From the NCBI GenBank assembly GCA_050633465.1, contig JBOEGO010000002.1:248001-312000 (forward strand): a DNA stretch of 64,000 nt, written 5' to 3'. The notes under the pieces are model-generated. The model had not been told where the DNA came from and did not search any database. It saw only the letters and a list, made by a program, of their open reading frames with translations. How positions within the stretch are numbered: position 1 is the stretch's first letter; every line of letters starts with the position of its first letter. Of this stretch, positions 43,403 to 51,582 are shown piece by piece. Source of the stretch: UBA3069 sp050633465. GTDB taxonomy: Bacteria > Pseudomonadota > Alphaproteobacteria > Rhodobacterales > Rhodobacteraceae. Made by a program: the position numbers and the translations under genes.

Positions 43403-44256
43403 GCAGCTATCTTGACGCCGAGGGCGTGAATACCGCCCAAACCCGCACCGCCTATGGCGAATTGCAGCAGTTGAATTCGCAATACGGCGAATTGGCGGGC
43501 GACATCGGCCTTGCGGGGGCATCCATGTTGCCGCCCCCCGCAGGCACCGCCGCCGATGTGGTGTCAATCGGGCGCTCGCTGTGGAAGGGCAACTGGGGGG
43601 ATGCGCTGTTTGATGTGGTCGGGCTGGTGCCGCTGGGTGGGGACGCGATCAAAGGCACCCGTTTGGCCAATAAACTCAATGACTTCCGCAAGGCGCTGGA
43701 TGTGGCCAATTCCGGCATGGCCCGCGCGCTGGATGGCACCAAACGCGCCGCCGCCAAATATTGGGACGATATAACAGCCGCCAACCGCCAGAAATATCAG
43801 GATGCGCTGGACGCCTGCGACGGCACCCGCGCCTGCCGCGAACTGGCCGCCGCCAAGAAAGGTAAACAATACGAATCCACTCCGAAATCGGGTAAAAACG
43901 GCGAATGGGTCAGCGGTGAACGCGGCGATGGCGTGTGGCAACCAAACAATGGCAGCCCCGCAATCCCCTATAAAAACGGCTTTCCCGACTATTCCGGCGT
44001 GCGCGAAGGCGCGGTGGATATCCCGATGCGCGGCAACCGCTCTTACAACTCTGAAACCGGCGATTTCGGCCTGGCCGAGGACGCCTATATCAAACAAAAC
44101 GGCAGCCTCCCCGCTGGCTATGACGAGGGCAATTTCACATGGCACCACCATGAAAACGGCGTCACAATGGAACTTGTCCCCACCTCCAGCCACTCGACCT
44201 CGCGCCACACGGGTGGCGTTTCTGTTCACTCCGGCTCTCATGCCGAAGGTTTCTAA
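43399..44256 (+). CDS. T6SS effector with PreTox-like region and C-terminal WHH (HNH/Endo VII) nuclease
   Basis: A 285-residue protein from ATG 43399, which overlaps the previous stop (ATGA). The middle VVSIGRSLWKGNWGDALFDV and VGLVPLGGDAIKG resembles the PreTox trafficking region of polymorphic toxins. The C-terminus has FPDYSG, NFTWHHHENG (Trp 248, His 249-251), TMELVP and HTGGVSVHSG, the order of the WHH nuclease domain. It should cleave DNA or RNA in target cells. The adjacent SUKH-like gene is its probable immunity partner. Substrate is unproven. Confidence 0.85.
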   Translation: MSSYLDAEGVNTAQTRTAYGELQQLNSQYGELAGDIGLAGASMLPPPAGTAADVVSIGRSLWKGNWGDALFDVVGLVPLGGDAIKGTRLANKLNDFRKALDVANSGMARALDGTKRAAAKYWDDITAANRQKYQDALDACDGTRACRELAAAKKGKQYESTPKSGKNGEWVSGERGDGVWQPNNGSPAIPYKNGFPDYSGVREGAVDIPMRGNRSYNSETGDFGLAEDAYIKQNGSLPAGYDEGNFTWHHHENGVTMELVPTSSHSTSRHTGGVSVHSGSHAEGF

Positions 44257-44283
44257 AACCATTGCCATCAATCGGACCGCACC

Positions 44284-44802
44284 ATGAAAATCATCCCGAA
44301 AAACGCTGACGCCACTGCCCTGCCCTTTGCCCTGCCCGCCGATTATGCGGGGTTCATGGCGCGCTATGGCGGTGGCTGGGTGTTTCCCAACCATGTCAGG
44401 ATAACGGATCCCGAATTTGTTGATATCACCGGCTATGACATTGCTGCGGTTCAATATTTCCTTGATCCCGAACGCCTGATGAATGATCTGAACACCGCCC
44501 GCGAAACCAATTCATATCCCGACGGGTTCATCCCTGTCGCCGCCATCCACACCGGTGATGTGGTGCTGATGGCGCTCACCGCCGATCCGGCAATGAATGC
44601 CCCGAACGGCAGCATCTGGATCTGGCCACGCAACATGGATCTGGAATGGGGCGACGAGGCCAACAACCGGATCTTCCCCATCGCCGCCTCCTTTAGCGCG
44701 CTGCTGAACGGGTTCTACTTCGAAGAGGACGAAGGCATGCCCCCGCCATGGCGGCGCATGGCATCGCCCGATGATGCCCCCGCCATCGACCTGATCCTGT
44801 AA
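44284..44802 (+). CDS. SUKH/SMI1-KNR4-like immunity protein
   Basis: A 172-residue protein. LPADYAGFMARYGGGWVFP is the diagnostic SUKH-type start, followed by GDVVLMALTADPA and a C-terminal SFSALLNGFYFEEDEG. SUKH proteins commonly neutralise nuclease toxins encoded just upstream, as here with 27 bases between. It should bind the WHH domain in the producing cell. Confidence 0.78.
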   Translation: MKIIPKNADATALPFALPADYAGFMARYGGGWVFPNHVRITDPEFVDITGYDIAAVQYFLDPERLMNDLNTARETNSYPDGFIPVAAIHTGDVVLMALTADPAMNAPNGSIWIWPRNMDLEWGDEANNRIFPIAASFSALLNGFYFEEDEGMPPPWRRMASPDDAPAIDLIL

Positions 44803-44827
44803 CCGCGGCGTAAACTGGTTTAGCAAC

Positions 44828-45610
44828 ATGAGCTTCCCCATCCAAACCGCAGCCACCTTTCCCGAGGCATGGCCGGACGCGCTGGCCGCGCTGGCCCCGC
44901 GCAGGGAAAGCCTGACCCTGTCGGTGGATGATGCCATGGTGCTGGGCGGTTTCACCCCCGAATTCTGCCGCGAAATGGCGTATTTCAAGGCCGCGTTTTT
45001 CTCTGACACGCTGCTGGATGCGCTGTCGCAACATCTGGCCGGGTTTGAAAACGGCGCCATGCCCCGCACCGGTTATTGCAGCTGGAAAGGGTCCACCCTG
45101 CTGCACCAGCCCTGCCGCACGATGCACGACCTGCTGGGCATTATCACCCGCCCCGATCCTCGCGTGGCGCGGGCGCTGATGGTGCAACTGGCCACGGATG
45201 ATGCGATCCACATCCACCTGCGCGACTGGCGCGACATCGCCCCCTGGGCTGAATTTCGCATGTTTTTCGATGCTGGCGCGCTGCTGGGTATTTCGCAATA
45301 TCGCCACCGCGCGTTTTTCCCCGAACTGGCTCGGAACGAACGCGATATCCGCCGCGCCATCGGGCGGTTTTTACCCGACCTGACCGACGCCCTGCATATG
45401 GACAGCGTGGTGGTCGATATCGCCATGCAACCGGATGACACTCATGGCCTGCGCGCCGAACTGATCGAGTTGAACCCCTTTGGCGCCATGACCGACCCCT
45501 GCCTGTTTGATTGGAAAAAACACGATTTCGACGGCGGGCTGCGCCTGACAACGGCCCATGCCGCAAGGACCGCGCCGCCACCTGAAACCGACGACATCTG
45601 GCGCATCTAA
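44828..45610 (+). CDS. bacterial CDC123/D123-type ATP-grasp protein
   Basis: A 260-residue protein. HIHLRDWRDIAPWAEFRMFF, ISQYRHRAFFPEL, VVVDIAMQP, ELIELNPFGAMTDPCLFDW are the ordered CDC123 blocks; the last carries the metal and nucleotide-binding Glu/Asn pair expected of an ATP-grasp. Eukaryotic CDC123 acts in eIF2 assembly. Published comparative work proposed that bacterial members modify proteins or peptides in conflict systems. Here it ends a T6SS cargo operon, so it may modify the effector, the immunity protein or a target. Confidence 0.8.
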   Translation: MSFPIQTAATFPEAWPDALAALAPRRESLTLSVDDAMVLGGFTPEFCREMAYFKAAFFSDTLLDALSQHLAGFENGAMPRTGYCSWKGSTLLHQPCRTMHDLLGIITRPDPRVARALMVQLATDDAIHIHLRDWRDIAPWAEFRMFFDAGALLGISQYRHRAFFPELARNERDIRRAIGRFLPDLTDALHMDSVVVDIAMQPDDTHGLRAELIELNPFGAMTDPCLFDWKKHDFDGGLRLTTAHAARTAPPPETDDIWRI

Positions 45611-45626
45611 CCCATTGTTACCTATG

Positions 45627-45657
45627 AAAAAGGGCAGGCGTTGCGGCCTGCCCTTTT
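45627..45657. terminator. bidirectional terminator after the T6SS module
   Basis: AAAAGGGCAGGC and GCCTGCCCTTTT pair as a 12-bp stem with a 6-base loop, followed by T-rich sequence on one side and A-rich on the other. It separates the T6SS module from the convergent TRAP operon. Confidence 0.88.
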
Positions 45658-45678
45658 CACGTTTCATGTCGCCAGTCG

Positions 45679-47079
45679 CTAAACCAGTGACGGCAACCAA
45701 AGCACGATCCACGGGAATGCCAGCAGCAACCCGATCGTCGCCGCATCGGCAAAGAAAAACGGCATCACGCCACGGAACACGTCCTGCACCGTCAGGTCGT
45801 CGCGCACCCCCGCGACCACAAAACAGTTCAAGCCGATGGGCGGCGTTATCAAACAGAACTCTGCCATTTTCACCACCAGAATCCCGAACCAGATGGCACA
45901 CATCGGGCCGGACATGCCAAATGCCGAATCCGCGGCACTTACCGCCTCGCCACCGTTCAGTGCCATCACCGCGGGGTAAACCACGGGCAATGTCAGCAGC
46001 AGCATCCCGATCGCATCCATGAACATGCCCAGCACGGCATAGGCCAACAGGATACAAACCAGGGTCAGCATCGGTGATTGTTCCAGCCCCGAAATCCACT
46101 CGGCAAAGGCGCTTGGCAATTGCGCAAAGCCCAGGAAGCGCACATAGATCAGCACCCCCCAGATGATGGTGAAAATCATCGCCGACAGTTTCGCAGTTTC
46201 CAGCAAGGCGTCTTTCAATTCGGGCCAGCGCATGCCCTGAAACACTGCCATCAGGAACACCACGAATGCACCCAATGCGCCGCCCTCGGTCGGGGTGCCC
46301 CACGGGTCGCCGCCAAAGGGGTTATAGATGAAAAAGATGATGATCCCGACCACGAAAAAGATCGGAAAGGCAGGCGGCAAAGAGGCCAATCGCTGCCCCC
46401 ATGTATAGCCGGTGATCCTTGGCCCGTAAGATGGCCAGATCACCGCCATGCCCACGATCAACGCCACATAGACGACAGCAGAAAATGCCCCCGGCACGAA
46501 ACCGGCCAACAGCAATTTGCCCACGTCCTGTTCCACGATGATCGCATAGATCACCAATATGGCAGAGGGCGGGATAAGCGAGGCAAGCGTGCCCGCCGCC
46601 GCCACAACCCCTGCAGCAAAGCGTTTGTTATACCCCATCGCCTGCATTTCAGGGATCGCAATGCGTGCGAACACCGCCGATGTCGCCACCGACGCGCCCG
46701 ACACAGCCGAAAACCCCGCCGTGGCAAACACTGTTGCAACAGCCATACCACCGGGCATCCAGCCCGCCCAACGCTTGGCGGCCTCGAACAAGGCTTTGGT
46801 CAGACCGGCGTAATAGGCCAAATAACCGATCAGGATAAACGTCGGGATCAGGCTGAGCGCCTGACTGGACACCTTGGCATGTGGTATCTGCCCAGCAGTT
46901 TTCACCGAAATGGTTAAGGCTTTGATAAATTTCGACGGGTCATAGCCGAATTTATTCCAGAATATCCACGTCAGCCCGACAAATCCGGCCAATGCGGCGG
47001 CAAATGCCACCCGCATGCCCAGAAACACGAACACCAACAGGCCGGCAGACACCCACAGACCAATATCAATCGCTTCCAT
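45679..47079 (-). CDS. dctM: TRAP transporter large permease (DctM family)
   Basis: A 466-residue membrane protein with about 12 helices. The N-terminus GLWVSAGLLVFVFLGMRVAF, the central ATAGFSAVSGASVATSAVFA with PSAILVIYAIIVEQ, and the C-terminal VKMAEFCLITPPIGLNCFVV are characteristic of DctM. It uses the ion gradient to import a carboxylate-type solute. Its ATG overlaps the DctQ stop. Confidence 0.95.
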   Translation of the reverse strand: MEAIDIGLWVSAGLLVFVFLGMRVAFAAALAGFVGLTWIFWNKFGYDPSKFIKALTISVKTAGQIPHAKVSSQALSLIPTFILIGYLAYYAGLTKALFEAAKRWAGWMPGGMAVATVFATAGFSAVSGASVATSAVFARIAIPEMQAMGYNKRFAAGVVAAAGTLASLIPPSAILVIYAIIVEQDVGKLLLAGFVPGAFSAVVYVALIVGMAVIWPSYGPRITGYTWGQRLASLPPAFPIFFVVGIIIFFIYNPFGGDPWGTPTEGGALGAFVVFLMAVFQGMRWPELKDALLETAKLSAMIFTIIWGVLIYVRFLGFAQLPSAFAEWISGLEQSPMLTLVCILLAYAVLGMFMDAIGMLLLTLPVVYPAVMALNGGEAVSAADSAFGMSGPMCAIWFGILVVKMAEFCLITPPIGLNCFVVAGVRDDLTVQDVFRGVMPFFFADAATIGLLLAFPWIVLWLPSLV

Positions 47080-47720
47080 CAGCGGGCCTCCTTATCCAAA
47101 GAACTTACATGAAGCGCCTCTTCGGCGGCCAGTTCTGCTGCCGACAATGGCAATGGCACCGCGATCGGGTTCGCTGCGCCCGTGACAATCGCGCGGCAAT
47201 AGGCCCAGACCTGCAACAGCAACCGCAACGCCAACACGGAAAAAGCAATAGGTGCCAGTAACTTGGCTGGCCAGATTGGCATCCGGATATCAATCGTCGA
47301 ATCGCGGCTCCATAGCGGCGCGGCCCAATCAAACGAGCGCGCAAAATGGGCCCATGACCCCCAGATCAGGAACAGAACCAACAGCAGCATCACCAGAACC
47401 GACACCAATTCCGCCATCCACAAAATACGCCCCCGCAATTTGCCGATCAGGATGTCCATGCGAATATGCCCGCCCAAACGTTGGGTATAGCTGACCCCCA
47501 AAAAGGCAATCAGCGGCATCGCCAGTTCGATCCAGTCCACATAGCCGGGCACTGGCCGGTTGATCAGATTGCGCCCGCCAACCGACACCACGGCCAGCAA
47601 CATCAACCCGAAAACGGCCATTCCGCTGACCAGCGCCAGCTTGACCTCGATCTTCTCTAACCCTCTGTCCAGACGGCTTAAAACCGATCCGTCCTCCAGA
47701 ACCGAAGCATTTCCCGCCAT
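47079..47720 (-). CDS. dctQ: TRAP transporter small permease (DctQ family)
   Basis: A 213-residue protein with four membrane helices. AMPLIAFLGVSYTQRLGGHI is the DctQ signature region. AGGGG precedes the ATG. The stop overlaps the dctM start by one base, and an internal hairpin separates it from dctP. It forms the membrane unit with DctM. Confidence 0.9.
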   Translation of the reverse strand: MAGNASVLEDGSVLSRLDRGLEKIEVKLALVSGMAVFGLMLLAVVSVGGRNLINRPVPGYVDWIELAMPLIAFLGVSYTQRLGGHIRMDILIGKLRGRILWMAELVSVLVMLLLVLFLIWGSWAHFARSFDWAAPLWSRDSTIDIRMPIWPAKLLAPIAFSVLALRLLLQVWAYCRAIVTGAANPIAVPLPLSAAELAAEEALHVSSLDKEAR

Positions 47721-47749
47721 GGAAAATCCCCTTTCCTATGGTGCAATTG

Positions 47750-47785
47750 AAAAACGCCCGCCCCTCGCTGATGCAAGGGGCGGGC
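47750..47785 (-). terminator. strong hairpin with T-tract between dctP and dctQ
   Basis: On the minus strand GCCCGCCCCT and AGGGGCGGGC form a perfect 10-bp stem with a 10-base loop, followed by TTTTT. Inside an operon it would reduce read-through, allowing more binding protein than membrane protein. Confidence 0.8.
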
Positions 47786-47808
47786 GCCATATGTCCCGTC
47801 AATCAAAC

Positions 47809-48813
47809 TTAGCGTGTGCCGGCCAGCGTGGTGTCAACCAGATCCACCAACTCTTGCGCAGGGATGCCTTGGGCGTTCATTTTTTCAACCCAGGCCTTGC
47901 GCGCAGGCCCTGCCGCTGCATCGCGGAATTTGGCCAGCTCCTCGTCGGAATACATGACTTTTTGCACGCCTTTTTCGGCCAATACACCATCCCATTTCTT
48001 CAGGATCTCGCCGTATTGTGCCAGATATTCGGCCATTGCCTCGTCGATCGAGCTGTCCAGCGCGGTGCGCTCGGCATCCGAAAGCGAATCATAGGCATCG
48101 GTGTTCACAACCACAGGGCAGTTCACTGTGCCGGGGTTCAGGTTGGCCGTCCACCAATCGGCCTGATCAATGGTGCGATAGGCAAAATGCGCATGCTGTG
48201 CAAATGCCACCGTGTCCACCACACCCGATTCCATGGCGTTATAGGCTTCGGTTGCGGTGACCGATGTCGGCACCGCGCCCACGGTTTTGAATGCTTCGCC
48301 CAACCCGCCAGTGGCGCGCACCCGCATACCATTCATTTTTTCCACTGTGTCGCGCGGCTCGCCTGTGCCAACCAGATTGTATTGCGGCATGGGCGACGGC
48401 ATCAACAGCTTGGCATTCCAGCGTGCCAGATCTTTGGCCACTGCGGGGTGCGCGTAAACCGCATTCGCCACCGCGACCTCTTCTTCCAGCGTGTTCACGC
48501 CAATGAACGGCAATTCCAGCACGGTCAGCGAGGGGTTTTTATCCTCGTGATAACCGGCGCAGAACTGCGCCATTTCAAAGGCACCAATCGAAATCCCGTC
48601 CAGGTTTTCCTTGTTCGAAGACAACCCGCCATAGCTGATCGCCAGCTTGAATTCGCCGCCGGTTTTTTCCTGCAGCAGCTCGTTCAGCTTTTCAATATGC
48701 GAGGTAAAAACCCGCGGCTTACCCCAGACAGATACGTTCCATTCGGTCGCAGCGGCCTGCGAAGCGAATCCAAAAGCAAGCGCCGCAACTGCGGCTTTCG
48801 ACAGCATATTCAT
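47809..48813 (-). CDS. dctP: TRAP transporter solute-binding protein (DctP family)
   Basis: A 334-residue periplasmic protein. A Sec signal (KAAVAALAFGFASQAAA) precedes TEWNVSVWGKPRVFTSHIEK. The conserved MNGMRVRATGGLGEAF block carries the Arg that usually binds a substrate carboxylate. GGGAG lies before the ATG. It is first in the operon and captures the solute; which acid it binds is not evident. Confidence 0.93.
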   Translation of the reverse strand: MNMLSKAAVAALAFGFASQAAATEWNVSVWGKPRVFTSHIEKLNELLQEKTGGEFKLAISYGGLSSNKENLDGISIGAFEMAQFCAGYHEDKNPSLTVLELPFIGVNTLEEEVAVANAVYAHPAVAKDLARWNAKLLMPSPMPQYNLVGTGEPRDTVEKMNGMRVRATGGLGEAFKTVGAVPTSVTATEAYNAMESGVVDTVAFAQHAHFAYRTIDQADWWTANLNPGTVNCPVVVNTDAYDSLSDAERTALDSSIDEAMAEYLAQYGEILKKWDGVLAEKGVQKVMYSDEELAKFRDAAAGPARKAWVEKMNAQGIPAQELVDLVDTTLAGTR

Positions 48814-49075
48814 CTAGTTTCTCCCTGATCATGGCCACTCCTCGGGCCATTTCTGCTGGGGGAGGCTAGACAAGAAGTAATGGTATGCCAAGTGCGGAGT
48901 TCTGGGTATTTCCGACTGGAGGGCCGATTTTTCGCATCTTCTCGCTATGGCTGCACCTCTCTGAATTATATCACCTATGCTGGCAGTGGGACTCTCTTGC
49001 GACCGACCCTGACAGAACTCCGTTTAAACAGGGTTAACAACGCCGGAGATACAGGTTTTTATGCCCTGAATAGCG
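48814..49075. other. gap between dctP and copA
   Basis: This 262-base stretch has one GTTTAAAC palindrome (49022-49029) but no credible gene; a 77-codon plus-strand frame lacks a ribosome site and family resemblance. It contains the TRAP operon promoter on the dctP side. Confidence 0.35.
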
Positions 49076-51505
49076 TTAAAGCGCCCGCACCCCGCGCAAC
49101 CGCAGCGCATTGACCACCACCAGCACACTGGACATGGCCATCGCACCAGAGGCCAGCATCGGTGACATCATCGGCCCGCCAAATATGGCCAGCCCCCCCG
49201 CAGCAACCGGTATCAGCGCCACATTATAGGCAAACGCCCAAAACAGATTCTGTTTGATATTTCGCATTGTTTTCATACTGATACGCTGCGCCGTTGCCAC
49301 CGAGATCAGGTTTTGCGACATCAGAACCACGTCTGCCGCTTCCATCGCAACATCCGTGCCCGAGGCCAACGCAATACCCACATCTGCCGCGGCCAATGCT
49401 GGTGCGTCATTGATCCCGTCGCCGACAAAGGCAAGTGTTTTACCGTCCTGTTTCAATGCATTAACCGCATCCGCCTTATCCGTAGGAAGCACCTCGGCGG
49501 TGACATGGTCGATCCCCAGTTCACGCGCCACAAACTCCGCTGCTTGCTGGCTGTCGCCGGTGATCATGGCTGTCGAAATGCCATGGTCATGCAGGTTTTT
49601 TATCAGGGTTTCGGCCTCGGGCCGGATGCGATCGGAAATGGCCACCCCAGCGACGACATCATCATCGACAGACACCATTAACACCGTTTTCCCGGCGGCT
49701 GACCATGCATCAACTTTGCCGCGCAAACCACTGGGAACCAACCCAATAAACCGGTTCGAGCCGATGCGGACTTGATGCCCGCCGACATCGCCAGACAGGC
49801 CCTCACCGATATGCACCCGCATGGCATTCGCCTCGGGAACAGGCAGTTTTCGGGCCTCTGCCTCAGCCAAAATCGCCCGTGCAACGGGGTGTTCGCTTTT
49901 CGCCTCCAGTGCGGCAATCCATTGCAGAACCTCGTCTTTGGCAAACCCGCCCGTGACTGCAAAACCTGTCAATGCCGGCTTGCCTTCGGTCAGGGTTCCG
50001 GTCTTGTCAAATGCAATAATATCAACCGCTTGTAACCGTTGAAGCGCGTCACCACGGCGGAATAGAACTCCCAGTTCGCTGGCCCGCCCCGTGCCCACCA
50101 TGATCGACATCGGCGTCGCCAGCCCCATCGCGCAGGGGCAGGCCACCACCAGCACAGACACGGCCGCAACCAATGCCAACCCGAAGGCGGGGCTGGTGCC
50201 GAACACCAACCAAAACACAAATGTTATCAAGGCTATAACCATGACGATCGGCACAAAAATGGCGGTGACCCGATCAACCAGTGCCTGTACCGGCAATTTC
50301 GCGCCCTGCGCTTCGGCCACGGCCTCCATGATCTGCGACAAAACCGTATTTCCGCCGGTCGCCGTGACCTGCACGACCAAGGGGCCAGCCCCGTTAACCG
50401 TGCCGCCAACCACTTGATCTTGTGCCATTTTCGAAACCGGAATGGGTTCGCCGGTGACCATGCTTTCGTCGATGTCAGAATGGCCTTCGACGATCACGCC
50501 ATCCACCGGAACCCTGGCGCCGGGTTTGACCTCGACCCAGTCGCCCGGAACCAAGGAAGAAATACTAACCTCTTGCCATTCCTCGCCTTTTTTGACCCGC
50601 GCCTCGCGCACCTGCAATCCTGCCAGCCGCCGGATCGCCGCGCCCGCGCGTCCGCGTGCCCGTGCCTCCATCCAGCGCCCCATCAGGATCAGCGTCACAA
50701 TCACCGCTGCCGCTTCGAAATAGACATCCCGCGTGCCTTGCGGCAGCCAGCCGCCCGCGAATGTGGCCAAGGTAGAAAAGGCCCATGCCGCGCTGGCCCC
50801 CATCACCACCAGCGCGTTCATATCCGGTGCGCGGTGCAATAACGCGGGCAGACCAAGCCGGAAAAACCGTTGCCCCGGCCATGCCAGAACTACGGTCGTC
50901 AGGATAAACTGCACCACCCAAGATGTTGTTATACCTATCGAATTTTCAACCCAATGATGGAATGCAGGCACCACATGCCCGCCCATGGCCAAAACCACCA
51001 CCGGCAGTGTCAAACCCGCCGCCAGCAAGGTGTCCCGCTGCAATCCGGCCACCTCTTCCGCCTCGCGGGTTGCCGCCAGATCACCGCTCAATTGTGCCGT
51101 TGCCGTGTATCCTGCGCGCTTGACCGCAGCGATCAACATATCCGCCGTGACTGCGCCCGCGAAAAACTGCACCCGCGCCTGTCCGGTGGCAAGGTTGAAT
51201 GCCGCCTGTTCAACGCCCGAAACCTGCGTCAACGCGCCTTCGATCCGCGCTGCACATGACCCGCAGGTTGCGCCGTCGACCTGCAGGCGCATGTCCTCTA
51301 TTGCCGCAGGATATCCCGCCTTTTCAAGGGCTTGAGCCAAGATTTTAATGCTGCCTGTGCCCGCCATATCCACCTCGGCGCGCCTGGTCGCCAGATTGAC
51401 CCGCGCCGCGCGAACGCCATCAACCCCGCTCAGCGCGGTTTCGGCGCGGCGCACGCAGCCGCCACATGTCATTCCGGTAACTTCAAGGCGCAGGGTCTGG
51501 GTCAT
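49076..51505 (-). CDS. copA: copper-translocating P-type ATPase
   Basis: An 809-residue copper exporter. Two N-terminal HMA domains carry MTCGGC (about 12-17) and ATCGSC. Later motifs are VTGEPIPVSK, the membrane CPC in VACPCAMGLATP, DKTGTLTEGKPAL, SEHPVA and GDGINDAPAL. GAGGAC precedes ATG 51505. It uses ATP to expel Cu(I) to the periplasm. No copper-sensing regulator gene is adjacent, so control must be from elsewhere. Confidence 0.96.
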   Translation of the reverse strand: MTQTLRLEVTGMTCGGCVRRAETALSGVDGVRAARVNLATRRAEVDMAGTGSIKILAQALEKAGYPAAIEDMRLQVDGATCGSCAARIEGALTQVSGVEQAAFNLATGQARVQFFAGAVTADMLIAAVKRAGYTATAQLSGDLAATREAEEVAGLQRDTLLAAGLTLPVVVLAMGGHVVPAFHHWVENSIGITTSWVVQFILTTVVLAWPGQRFFRLGLPALLHRAPDMNALVVMGASAAWAFSTLATFAGGWLPQGTRDVYFEAAAVIVTLILMGRWMEARARGRAGAAIRRLAGLQVREARVKKGEEWQEVSISSLVPGDWVEVKPGARVPVDGVIVEGHSDIDESMVTGEPIPVSKMAQDQVVGGTVNGAGPLVVQVTATGGNTVLSQIMEAVAEAQGAKLPVQALVDRVTAIFVPIVMVIALITFVFWLVFGTSPAFGLALVAAVSVLVVACPCAMGLATPMSIMVGTGRASELGVLFRRGDALQRLQAVDIIAFDKTGTLTEGKPALTGFAVTGGFAKDEVLQWIAALEAKSEHPVARAILAEAEARKLPVPEANAMRVHIGEGLSGDVGGHQVRIGSNRFIGLVPSGLRGKVDAWSAAGKTVLMVSVDDDVVAGVAISDRIRPEAETLIKNLHDHGISTAMITGDSQQAAEFVARELGIDHVTAEVLPTDKADAVNALKQDGKTLAFVGDGINDAPALAAADVGIALASGTDVAMEAADVVLMSQNLISVATAQRISMKTMRNIKQNLFWAFAYNVALIPVAAGGLAIFGGPMMSPMLASGAMAMSSVLVVVNALRLRGVRAL

Positions 51506-51582
51506 GATATGTCCTCTCACTCACCCTACATGACGCCGCAACCCCGCTGAATTCAAGGGCACCACCCCCAGATTCCCATGCG

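Noticed and set aside
48880..49113. 77-codon plus-strand frame between dctP and copA
   Set aside because: No ribosome site, no similarity, and the end overlaps copA antisense.
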